Assembly: GCA_018376855.1 (NCBI GenBank)
Contig: JAHAAN010000124.1
Location: 1 to 5,597 of the forward strand
Direction: 5' to 3'
Source of the DNA: Clostridiales bacterium
Lineage (GTDB): Bacteria > Bacillota > Clostridia > Christensenellales > QALW01
DNA length: 5,597 nucleotides
Both the position numbers and the translations under genes were made by a program. Below the pieces are notes generated by a model, which did not search any database, was not told the origin of the DNA, and worked only from the letters and a program-made list of their open reading frames with translations. Positions 1 to 5,162 of the stretch are shown piece by piece (the first letter of the stretch is position 1; each line of letters opens with the position of its first letter).

Positions 1-1
1 C

Positions 2-490
2 GTGATTGCCGAAGGCGGAGAGGGATTGAGGATCACAGGGGGAACCTTTGGAACCGTGGTGGATATGGGAATCGACGATGCGAACAATATGGGCGCAGCG
101 ATGGCGCCGGCTGCGGCCGATACGATCAGCACGTATATGAAGGAGCATCATTGCGCCCCGGAGGATTTTGATATGATCCTTACGGGCGATTTAGGGCAGT
201 TGGGAAAAAGCGTGCTGGCCGATCTGCTTGCCAAAAAGGGATATGACGTGCAGGGAAAGCTTCAGGACTGCGGCTGCATGATCTTTTCGCAGGAGCAGGA
301 CACCCATATGGGAGGCAGCGGCTGCGGCTGTTCGGCCGTGGTGCTCAACAGCAGGATCTATCATAAAATGTGCGCGGGAGAGTTGAAAAAGGTTTTGTTC
401 GTGGCCACGGGGGCTTTATTAAGCCAAACAAGCTCTATGCAGGGAGATTCGATCCCCGGCATTGCGCATGCGGTATGCATAGAAAAATAA
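2..490 (+). CDS. spoVAD: Stage V sporulation protein AD (SpoVAD), C-terminal half, truncated by the window edge
   Basis: This is the last 162 residues of SpoVAD, a thiolase-fold protein of the SpoVA channel that binds dipicolinic acid (DPA). The channel loads DPA into the forespore and releases it at germination. The fragment shows family-typical segments: DMGIDDANNMGAAMAPAA at fragment residues 21-38, GGSGCGCSA at 104-112, and a C-terminal stretch around 138-158 (GALLSQTSSMQGDSIPGIAHA). The full family protein is about 340 residues, so roughly half is present. The GTG at base 2 is an internal valine codon, because the reading frame is open to the window edge and family sequence is already under way. 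The TAA stop runs directly into the ribosome binding site of spoVAE, so the two are in one operon. In Bacillus this operon is sigma-G driven in the forespore; its promoter is outside this window. Confidence 0.95.
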   Translation: MIAEGGEGLRITGGTFGTVVDMGIDDANNMGAAMAPAAADTISTYMKEHHCAPEDFDMILTGDLGQLGKSVLADLLAKKGYDVQGKLQDCGCMIFSQEQDTHMGGSGCGCSAVVLNSRIYHKMCAGELKKVLFVATGALLSQTSSMQGDSIPGIAHAVCIEK

Positions 491-505
491 AGGAGTAAAG
501 CAAAA

Positions 506-874
506 ATGGATTTGTTTCTTACCTTTTTAAAGGTGTTTTTAGTCGGCGGTGCAATTTGTGCCGCCTGCCAGATCTTAATTGATAAAACAAAGCTGACGGC
601 TTCCAGAATTCTGGTTGGCTTGGTTACGCTGGGCGTTATTTTAAGCGCGGTCGGAATTTATAAGCCGTTTGCGGAATTTGCCCAAGCCGGTGCTACGATC
701 CCTTTGCTGGGCTTTGGCCATACGCTTTGTAAAGGTACGTTTGAGGCGGTAGACCAAAAAGGGCTGCTCGGCGTATTTACCGGCGGCGTGGCTGCAACGG
801 CCGGCGGTATTACAGCGGCGGTGTTCTTCGGATATTTGAACGCATTGATATTCCGTTCGCATCAGAAGAAATAA
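506..874 (+). CDS. spoVAE: Stage V sporulation protein AE (SpoVAE/SpoVAEb), DPA channel membrane subunit
   Basis: A 122-residue, strongly hydrophobic protein that matches SpoVAE (SpoVAEb type) in length, composition and position directly after spoVAD. It is expected in the forespore inner membrane as part of the SpoVA channel for DPA. Membrane segments can be seen at about residues 4-24 and 34-52. A third hydrophobic glycine/alanine-rich stretch runs from about 86 to 115 and may cross the membrane once or twice. The segment between, about residues 60-80 with GFGHTLCKG, is typical of the family. The start is supported by AAAGGAG at 489-495, ten bases before the ATG. The gene is 15 bases downstream of spoVAD. 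It appears to be the last gene of this operon, since a terminator follows at 936-969; the additional genes found after it in Bacillus (spoVAEa, spoVAF) are absent here. Confidence 0.93.
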   Translation: MDLFLTFLKVFLVGGAICAACQILIDKTKLTASRILVGLVTLGVILSAVGIYKPFAEFAQAGATIPLLGFGHTLCKGTFEAVDQKGLLGVFTGGVAATAGGITAAVFFGYLNALIFRSHQKK

Positions 875-888
875 CAAAGTATTGTTTT

Positions 889-906
889 GGGCGATTGCTT
901 TCGCCC
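889..906 (+). other. Small perfect hairpin after spoVAE
   Basis: GGGCGA (889-894) pairs with TCGCCC (901-906) across a six-base loop, starting 15 bases after the spoVAE stop codon. No T-run follows on either strand (an AT-mixed ATATTC follows on the plus strand), so it does not look like a complete intrinsic terminator. It could protect the 3' end of the spoVA message or act together with the stronger terminator downstream. Function is inference. Confidence 0.45.
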
Positions 907-935
907 ATATTCAAAATTGAAATAAAGGCTACGGT

Positions 936-969
936 AAAGCGGCTCTGCAGAAGAGGCGCTTTCTTTTTT
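936..969 (+). terminator. Rho-independent terminator ending the spoVA operon
   Basis: AAAGCG (936-941) and CTCT (943-946) pair with AGAG (952-955) and CGCTTT (957-962), with one G-G mismatch and a five-base loop. The stem is followed by a T-rich tail ending in six consecutive T (964-969). This is a standard intrinsic terminator on the plus strand. It lies about 60 bases after spoVAE and 100 bases before the next gene, so it separates the spoVA operon from the spoIVF-like unit. Confidence 0.85.
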
Positions 970-1004
970 AGTTTGTTGTTTTTCTCCCTGCGGCTTTTTA
1001 TAAG

Positions 1005-1033
1005 GCATGCCCGAAAGCGGAACGGCATATGTT
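1005..1033 (+). promoter_or_regulatory. Weak candidate sigma-E promoter for the spoIVF-like unit
   Basis: GCATGCC (1005-1011) partly matches the sigma-E -35 pattern KMATATT (4 of 7). CATATGTT (1026-1033) partly matches the -10 pattern CATACAMT (5 of 8). The 14-base spacing is within the known range. The predicted start of transcription is near 1040, giving a leader of about 30 bases before the ATG at 1071. Both boxes are imperfect. The overlapping GCATATG at 1025-1031 is itself a better -35 (6 of 7) but lacks a correctly spaced -10. A promoter is expected somewhere between 970 and 1060 because a terminator precedes the gene; the exact box assignment is tentative. Confidence 0.3.
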
Positions 1034-1060
1034 TTTAGGCAGATATCTAATAGAGATGGG

Positions 1061-1067
1061 GGAAGGA
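1061..1067 (+). promoter_or_regulatory. Ribosome binding site deciding the start of the SpoIVFA-like gene
   Basis: GGAAGGA ends three bases before the ATG at 1071. Spacing is short, but this is the only Shine-Dalgarno-like sequence near the alternatives. The in-frame ATGs at 1029 and 1056 have no such site upstream, so they are less likely starts. Confidence 0.55.
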
Positions 1068-1070
1068 TGT

Positions 1071-1655
1071 ATGCGTTCTGCATTATACAAAAAAGCAAAT
1101 ACAGGCGGAAGAGGCATTCGGCTGCTGATCGCGGTAACAGGCGTTAGTGTGATCGCGTTTTTCGCATTTTCGCAGGCTCCTTTAGCGCAGCAGATGCGGC
1201 AGGGTGTGCAGGAGGCGCTGAGCTATAATATGAATCTCGGCGACGGCGCGGAAAAAATCGGGGAATTATTAGGGATCGGCACTGGCGAAGGGGGCATGAT
1301 TTCCGTTTCGGGCAAGCCCGCGGGAATGTATGCAAAGCCTACCGACGGTGAGATTCGCCCCTATTCTCAGGAGGATCAAACGCTTACGGCTCTGTGCGGC
1401 AGGTTCTATAATGTGTTTTCAATCTATGCCGGTGAGATCAAACAGATCAAGCGTACCGGAGAGCTTTGGGAAATCACGGTTTTGCAGCAGGACGGATGCT
1501 TGGCGATCTACGGCGGATGCGGCCTGCCGTTGGTAAACGAGCGCGCAAAGCTCCGCACAGGGCAGCCGATAGCGATGGCGCCGGATTCGGGCAGCATCAC
1601 GCTTTCACTTGTGTGCGGAAAGGAAAAACTGGATCCTTCCGAATATTTTGCATAG
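1071..1655 (+). CDS. SpoIVFA-like membrane protein with degenerate LytM/M23 domain
   Basis: A 194-residue protein with a short basic N-terminus, one membrane segment at about residues 16-34, and a soluble C-terminal domain. Residues about 85-190 resemble a LytM/M23 peptidase fold: the DGCLAIYGGCG strand (141-151), the V..R..LRTGQPIA turn (about 155-168), a late ITLSLVCG strand (176-183) and a terminal DPSEYF (188-193). The zinc-binding histidines of active M23 enzymes are missing; no HxH motif is present and the domain has no histidine at all, so it is probably non-catalytic. In Bacillus, SpoIVFA is such a protein and holds and inhibits SpoIVFB in the outer forespore membrane. Location just before spoIVFB supports that role here. 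Bacillus SpoIVFA is longer (about 264 residues). An alternative is a SpoIIQ-like or other M23 relative. The ATG at 1071 is preferred over 1029 and 1056 on ribosome binding site evidence, and the membrane segment then sits near the N-terminus. Confidence 0.7.
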   Translation: MRSALYKKANTGGRGIRLLIAVTGVSVIAFFAFSQAPLAQQMRQGVQEALSYNMNLGDGAEKIGELLGIGTGEGGMISVSGKPAGMYAKPTDGEIRPYSQEDQTLTALCGRFYNVFSIYAGEIKQIKRTGELWEITVLQQDGCLAIYGGCGLPLVNERAKLRTGQPIAMAPDSGSITLSLVCGKEKLDPSEYFA

Positions 1656-1662
1656 CTGTGCG

Positions 1663-1669
1663 AAAGGAG
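1663..1669 (+). promoter_or_regulatory. Ribosome binding site fixing the spoIVFB start
   Basis: AAAGGAG lies six bases before the ATG at 1676, an ideal distance. The reading frame stays open upstream to 1466 inside the preceding gene, but that extension has no family resemblance, so this site decides the start. Confidence 0.85.
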
Positions 1670-1675
1670 CAGGTC

Positions 1676-2560
1676 ATGACGCTGTTTTGTATTAAGGGGA
1701 TCAAAATAAAAGTGCATCCGCTGCTGTTGGTTATGAGCCTTATCTGGGTAGTAACGGGTTATATCTCTACGGCGCTGATCGTATATGCGGCGCTGCTGCT
1801 GCATGAGATCGCGCACATGGTTGCAGCCGCGGCTTTTCGCGTGCGGATCTACGAAATGGAGCTGCTGCCGTTTGGTTCGGCGGCGCGCATGGATGATGTT
1901 TTTGAGCAGGCGCCGCTAAAGGAGGCGGTGATTGCCGCATGCGGCCCTGTGATGAGCTTGATCTGCGCGTCAGCCGCTGTTACGGTGTCAAAATATTTTC
2001 CTTTGTTTATGCCTCAGCCGCTTAAAGAATTTGCCGATTACAGTTTTCTGATAGCAGGCTTCAACTTAATCCCCGCGCTGCCGCTTGACGGCGGGCGTGT
2101 GCTGAGAGCCTGCATTGCCAAAGCCTGCGATTTTGCACGCGCAACAAGAATCTGCGCGATGTTAGGGATATTGCTTGGAGCGGCGCTCAGCGGATACGGT
2201 ATTTATACTTTTTTCGGTATGCAGCCGGAAATCTTAGTTATGATGCTTGGAGCGTTTCTGCTGCTGTCGGCTGTGGAAGAATTTAAAAGCAGTAAGTTTG
2301 AGCTTGCAAAGTGTATGCTGAACCGGCAGCGCAGCAGATGCAGCGAGGATGCGCTAAATGTCAGGATCATTGCGGTGGGGCAGGATATGACGCTGCATCG
2401 CGCCGCTATGCTCATCAAGGATCAAAATTATTATATTATTAAAATTCTTAACGACGAATGGGTTCCGATCGGCTCTATTGATGAAAGCAGGCTGAATATA
2501 GAGCTTATGAAGCAAGACGGACATACGCGCATTGGAGAGCTTCTTGCAAGAAAGCATTGA
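1676..2560 (+). CDS. spoIVFB: SpoIVFB site-2-type intramembrane zinc metalloprotease (M50B) with CBS domain
   Basis: A 294-residue membrane protease, close to the 288 residues of Bacillus SpoIVFB, which cuts pro-sigma-K inside the mother-cell-derived membrane around the forespore to switch on late mother-cell genes. The zinc motif HEIAH is at residues 43-47 (glutamate 44 as catalytic base), and the third ligand is D138 in NLIPALPLDGGR (130-141). Both positions agree closely with the Bacillus enzyme. About six membrane segments can be seen, near 14-30, 31-50, 84-105, 122-140, 157-178 and 185-202. The soluble tail from about 222 to 294 looks like a single CBS domain, which in Bacillus binds ATP and the substrate. 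The gene follows the SpoIVFA-like gene by 20 bases and is likely co-transcribed. A second possibility is a general M50 protease, but the neighbourhood favours SpoIVFB. No inhibitor BofA is visible in this window. Confidence 0.9.
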   Translation: MTLFCIKGIKIKVHPLLLVMSLIWVVTGYISTALIVYAALLLHEIAHMVAAAAFRVRIYEMELLPFGSAARMDDVFEQAPLKEAVIAACGPVMSLICASAAVTVSKYFPLFMPQPLKEFADYSFLIAGFNLIPALPLDGGRVLRACIAKACDFARATRICAMLGILLGAALSGYGIYTFFGMQPEILVMMLGAFLLLSAVEEFKSSKFELAKCMLNRQRSRCSEDALNVRIIAVGQDMTLHRAAMLIKDQNYYIIKILNDEWVPIGSIDESRLNIELMKQDGHTRIGELLARKH

Positions 2561-2585
2561 CCAAAACGAATCAAACAGGTAAAAT
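2557..2585 (+). promoter_or_regulatory. Sigma-A-type promoter overlapping the spoIVFB stop codon
   Basis: TTGACC (2557-2562; 5 of 6 to TTGACA) and TAAAAT (2580-2585; 5 of 6 to TATAAT) are separated by exactly 17 bases. Transcription would start near 2592, giving a leader of about 58 bases before the radical SAM gene. The -35 box includes the TGA stop of spoIVFB. This would let the downstream housekeeping genes be expressed in growing cells independently of the sporulation unit upstream. Confidence 0.7.
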
Positions 2586-2589
2586 AGAA

Positions 2590-2636
2590 CCGTAAAATAC
2601 GGAAGAAACGCGGAAGCCGCGAGAGCGGGCTGCGCT
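2590..2636 (+). other. Row of three small hairpins in the leader of the radical SAM gene
   Basis: Three short inverted repeats follow each other: CCGTA/TACGG (2590-2594/2598-2602, loop of three A), CGCGG/CCGCG (2609-2613/2617-2621, loop AAG) and AGCG/CGCT (2624-2627/2633-2636, five-base loop). The last two could refold by pairing AGCC (2615-2618) with GGCT (2628-2631). The ribosome binding site GAAAGGG (2637-2643) begins immediately after. No T-run follows, so this is not a terminator. It may stabilise the message or affect translation; it matches no riboswitch I recognise. Confidence 0.4.
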
Positions 2637-2649
2637 GAAAGGGTTCTTT

Positions 2650-4470
2650 ATGAATTTGGATGAGATTTTATGCAAAGTAGAAAAACCGGCAAGATATACC
2701 GGAGGCGAATTGAATGCCGTTTATAAAGAAAATGCGCAGGTTCGGTTTGTTTTTGCCTTTCCAGATGTTTATGAGATCGGCATGAGCCATTTGGGCGGAA
2801 AGATCATTTACGGCTTGCTTAACGCCCGCGAGGATACTCTTTGCGAGAGAGTCTATGCGCCGTGGGCGGATATGGAACAGCTTATGCGCGAAAATGAAAT
2901 CAAGCTTTTTTCACTTGAAAGCCGGAAGCCTGTGGCTGAAGCGGATTTTGTGGGGTTTACGCTGCAATATGAAATGAGCTATACCAACGTGCTGAATATG
3001 CTGGATCTTTCGGGGATCGAGCTTTATGCGGCGGATCGGAAAACGGGGCCGTTTGTTTGCGCGGGCGGGCCGTGCGCGTATCATGCGGAACCGTTGGCGC
3101 CGTTTATTGATTTTTTTATTCTCGGCGACGGGGAAGAGATCCAGCTGGAATTGATCGAGCTGTACCGCGAATGGAAGGGTAGCGGCGGGGAGCGGATCGA
3201 GTTTTTGCGTATGCTTGCGGCGCATGGCGGCTTTTATGTTCCTTCTTTTTATGATGTTGCTTATCATGACGACGGAACCGTAAAATCCATTACTCCGAAT
3301 GATTCGGCAGCGCCTGCGCAGGCGGTTCGCAGAATCGTTTTGGATTTTGAAAATTGTTATGTGCCCACCCGTCCGGTGGTTCCCTATATTGAAACGGTGC
3401 ACGACCGCATGATGATCGAGATCTTCCGCGGGTGTACGCGGGGCTGCCGCTTTTGTCAGGCGGGGTATGTTTACCGCCCTAACCGGGAGCGATCGGTTGA
3501 AAAAATACGGGAAATTGCGGAGCAGACGTTTCGGGCCACAGGGTATGACGAGATATCGCTGTCCTCGCTTTCATCGGGGGATTACAGCCGCATCACAGAG
3601 CTTACCGATTGCTTGGCGCGTGATTTTGCAGGCAGGCATGTGTGCGCCAGTCTCCCTTCGCTGCGGCTTGATTCCTTTAATCCGGATTTCGTCAGCGAGG
3701 AGATGCGGCGCTCAAGCCTGACGTTTGCTCCTGAGGCGGGGTCGCAGAGGCTCAGAGACGTTATCAATAAAAATGTTACGCAGGAGGACTTTGAGCGCAC
3801 CATGCGTTTGGTGTTTGAGGCGGGCTATACCTCCGTTAAGCTTTATTTTATGCTTGGGCTTCCGACGGAAACACCGGAAGATATTGCGGGAATTGCGCAA
3901 ATGGCGCAAAGATGCACGGAGATCTACCGTGAGCTGCACGGGAATCTGAAAGGGCTCAAGGTGGTCGTTTCCACCAGCTTTTTAGTCCCGAAGCCTTTTA
4001 CGCCGTTTCAGTGGTGCGCGCAGAGCACAGTGGCCGAGCAGACGGAAAAGCGTCGGTATTTGGAAAGCCTGCTTAAACCGATCCGCTGTGTGGAATACCG
4101 TTATCACGAAAGCAGAATGTGTTTTATAGAGGCTGCGCTTGCCAGAGGGGACAGGCGTATGGCCGGCGTGCTTTTTCGCGTATGGAAAAACGGTGGACGT
4201 TTTGATAGCTGGTCGGAGCATTTTCGTTTTGATAATTGGCTTCGGGCGTTTGAGCAGGAGGGCTTGGAGCTTGATTTTTATGCCGCGCGGGCGCGCTCTT
4301 TGGATGAGCTTCTGCCGTGGGATACCGTCGATTGCGGTGTAAGCAAGAGCTATCTCAAAGCGGAATATCAGCGTTCTCAAGCGGCGCAGACAACGCGCGA
4401 CTGCAGAAAAGGCTGCACAGGCTGCGGCATGAATCGATTGGCGGGAGGGAAATGTCCGTGCGAGCAATAG
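2650..4470 (+). CDS. TIGR03960-family radical SAM protein with B12-binding-like N-terminal domain
   Basis: A 606-residue cytoplasmic iron-sulfur protein of the TIGR03960 family; its reaction is not established. Residues about 30-165 form the B12-binding-like region, with FPDVYEIGMSHLGG at 37-50 and GDGEE at 159-163. The DxHxxG motif that would bind cobalamin base-off is absent. The radical SAM core runs from about 250 to 480. Its cluster motif is CTRGCRFC, cysteines 262, 266 and 269, of the CxxxCxxC type. Further core features are SLSSLSSGDY (303-312), FAPEAGSQRLR (359-369) and KLYFMLGLPTET (397-408). The C-terminal tail has five cysteines (585, 589, 592, 602, 604) arranged CxxxCxxC then CxC, possibly a second metal site. 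The start has GAAAGGG at 2637-2643, six bases upstream. It overlaps the DUF2344 gene by 19 bases; the two families occur adjacent or fused in other bacteria, which suggests a joint function, perhaps linked to RNA or ribosomes given the RNase gene next door (inference). Confidence 0.9.
   Translation: MNLDEILCKVEKPARYTGGELNAVYKENAQVRFVFAFPDVYEIGMSHLGGKIIYGLLNAREDTLCERVYAPWADMEQLMRENEIKLFSLESRKPVAEADFVGFTLQYEMSYTNVLNMLDLSGIELYAADRKTGPFVCAGGPCAYHAEPLAPFIDFFILGDGEEIQLELIELYREWKGSGGERIEFLRMLAAHGGFYVPSFYDVAYHDDGTVKSITPNDSAAPAQAVRRIVLDFENCYVPTRPVVPYIETVHDRMMIEIFRGCTRGCRFCQAGYVYRPNRERSVEKIREIAEQTFRATGYDEISLSSLSSGDYSRITELTDCLARDFAGRHVCASLPSLRLDSFNPDFVSEEMRRSSLTFAPEAGSQRLRDVINKNVTQEDFERTMRLVFEAGYTSVKLYFMLGLPTETPEDIAGIAQMAQRCTEIYRELHGNLKGLKVVVSTSFLVPKPFTPFQWCAQSTVAEQTEKRRYLESLLKPIRCVEYRYHESRMCFIEAALARGDRRMAGVLFRVWKNGGRFDSWSEHFRFDNWLRAFEQEGLELDFYAARARSLDELLPWDTVDCGVSKSYLKAEYQRSQAAQTTRDCRKGCTGCGMNRLAGGKCPCEQ
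4443..4449 (+). promoter_or_regulatory. Ribosome binding site for the DUF2344 gene, inside the radical SAM gene
   Basis: GGGAGGG lies within the last codons of the upstream gene. It is only two to three bases before the ATG at 4452 but eight bases before an in-frame GTG at 4458. Spacing favours the GTG, codon type favours the ATG, so the start is uncertain by two codons. Confidence 0.6.
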
Positions 4471-5123
4471 TGAAGTTTTCTAAAGGTGAAAATGTAAAAT
4501 ACATATCCCATTTGGACGTTCTGCGTCTGTTTCAGCGGGCTGTTCTTCGGGCGGAGCTTCCGATTGCCTATTCGCAGGGATATAATCCTCATATGCTGAT
4601 CGGGTTTGCGTGCGCGCTTCCCGTGGGAGTAATCTCCTCGGCGGAATATATGGAGCTTAAGCTTGTAAAAGAAATCGCGGAAGAAGAAATTTCAGATAGG
4701 CTCAACGCGGTATTGCCCGCGGGGATTGCGGTTTTAAAGGTGAAGGCTGTGCCGGAGGCGGGTCCGGCGCTTGCGGCGATGATCCGAGCGGCTAAGTATG
4801 AGTTTGCCTTTGAGCAAATGACGGAAGAGCTTAAAAGTCTTCCGCTGAGAGTGCTGGAACAAAATCAGATCATGATTGAAAAGAAGTCCAAAAAAGGCAT
4901 AAAGCTTACGGATATTCGGGGGATGGTGCGCGAGTTTTCGCAGCAGGGAAACTGCTTGGCCTGCGAGCTGACTGCCGGCAATGAAGAGAATCTTCGGCCG
5001 GACGTGTTTTGGAGCTATCTAAAAACGCTGCTGGAGGACTCGCAGGAAATGCCGCGTATCTGCAGAACGGCGCAGCTGATTTTGCAGGACGGTACACTGT
5101 GCGACGCAATGGAGCTGCATTGA
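4452..5123 (+). CDS. TIGR03936-family / DUF2344 protein, partner of the radical SAM protein
   Basis: A 223-residue soluble protein of the DUF2344 (TIGR03936) family, function unknown. The N-terminal part has the family signature: VKYISHLDVLRLFQRA at residues 15-30, LPIAYSQGYNPHMLIGFA at 36-53, and LPVGVISSAEYMEL at 56-69. The C-terminal half is less conserved, with a basic patch MIEKKSKKGIKL (about 140-151) that could contact nucleic acid (inference). Family proteins generally begin a few residues before the conserved block, so the open frame upstream of 4452 is not coding. The start is either ATG 4452 or GTG 4458; the latter is better spaced from the ribosome binding site and gives an MRAIVKF start that resembles relatives. 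The 19-base overlap with the radical SAM gene points to translational coupling and roughly equal production. Confidence 0.88.
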   Translation: MSVRAIVKFSKGENVKYISHLDVLRLFQRAVLRAELPIAYSQGYNPHMLIGFACALPVGVISSAEYMELKLVKEIAEEEISDRLNAVLPAGIAVLKVKAVPEAGPALAAMIRAAKYEFAFEQMTEELKSLPLRVLEQNQIMIEKKSKKGIKLTDIRGMVREFSQQGNCLACELTAGNEENLRPDVFWSYLKTLLEDSQEMPRICRTAQLILQDGTLCDAMELH

Positions 5124-5130
5124 GATGCGC

Positions 5131-5146
5131 TTTGCACATTTGCACA
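5131..5146 (+). repeat. Tandem 8-base direct repeat in the gap before rng
   Basis: TTTGCACA occurs twice back to back in the 39-base gap between the DUF2344 stop codon and the RNase gene. It lies just before the ribosome binding site. No role is evident; it may be chance or a slipped duplication. Confidence 0.5.
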
Positions 5147-5162
5147 GAAGAAGGGAAAGAGC

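Noticed and set aside
1029..1070. Earlier ATG starts (1029, 1056) for the SpoIVFA-like gene
   Set aside because: Neither has a ribosome binding site, and 1029 overlaps the possible promoter region; 1071 has GGAAGGA directly upstream.
810..1098. Minus-strand small frames across the spoVAE-spoIVFA gap
   Set aside because: They cover the terminator and the gene ends, show no recognisable domain and no credible ribosome binding site; the terminator explains the region better.
1466..1675. Upstream extension of the spoIVFB reading frame by 70 codons
   Set aside because: It overlaps the SpoIVFA-like gene in another frame, its translation has no family resemblance, and the ATG at 1676 has an ideal AAAGGAG and gives the known family length and motif positions.
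2590..2649. Riboswitch (for example cobalamin) before the radical SAM gene
   Set aside because: The leader is only about 58 bases and has no B12-box-like sequence or other riboswitch core I can recognise; only small hairpins are seen.
2911..3402. Minus-strand open frame of 163 codons
   Set aside because: It is antisense to the well-supported radical SAM gene, its translation is basic and low in recognisable motifs, and no ribosome binding site or neighbours support it.
4317..4451. Upstream extension of the DUF2344 frame by 45 codons
   Set aside because: It lies inside the conserved C-terminal part of the radical SAM gene, and the family signature begins just after 4452.
3982..4467. Minus-strand open frame of 161 codons
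   Set aside because: It is antisense to conserved radical SAM coding sequence and rich in arginine and lysine in a way typical of a shadow frame.
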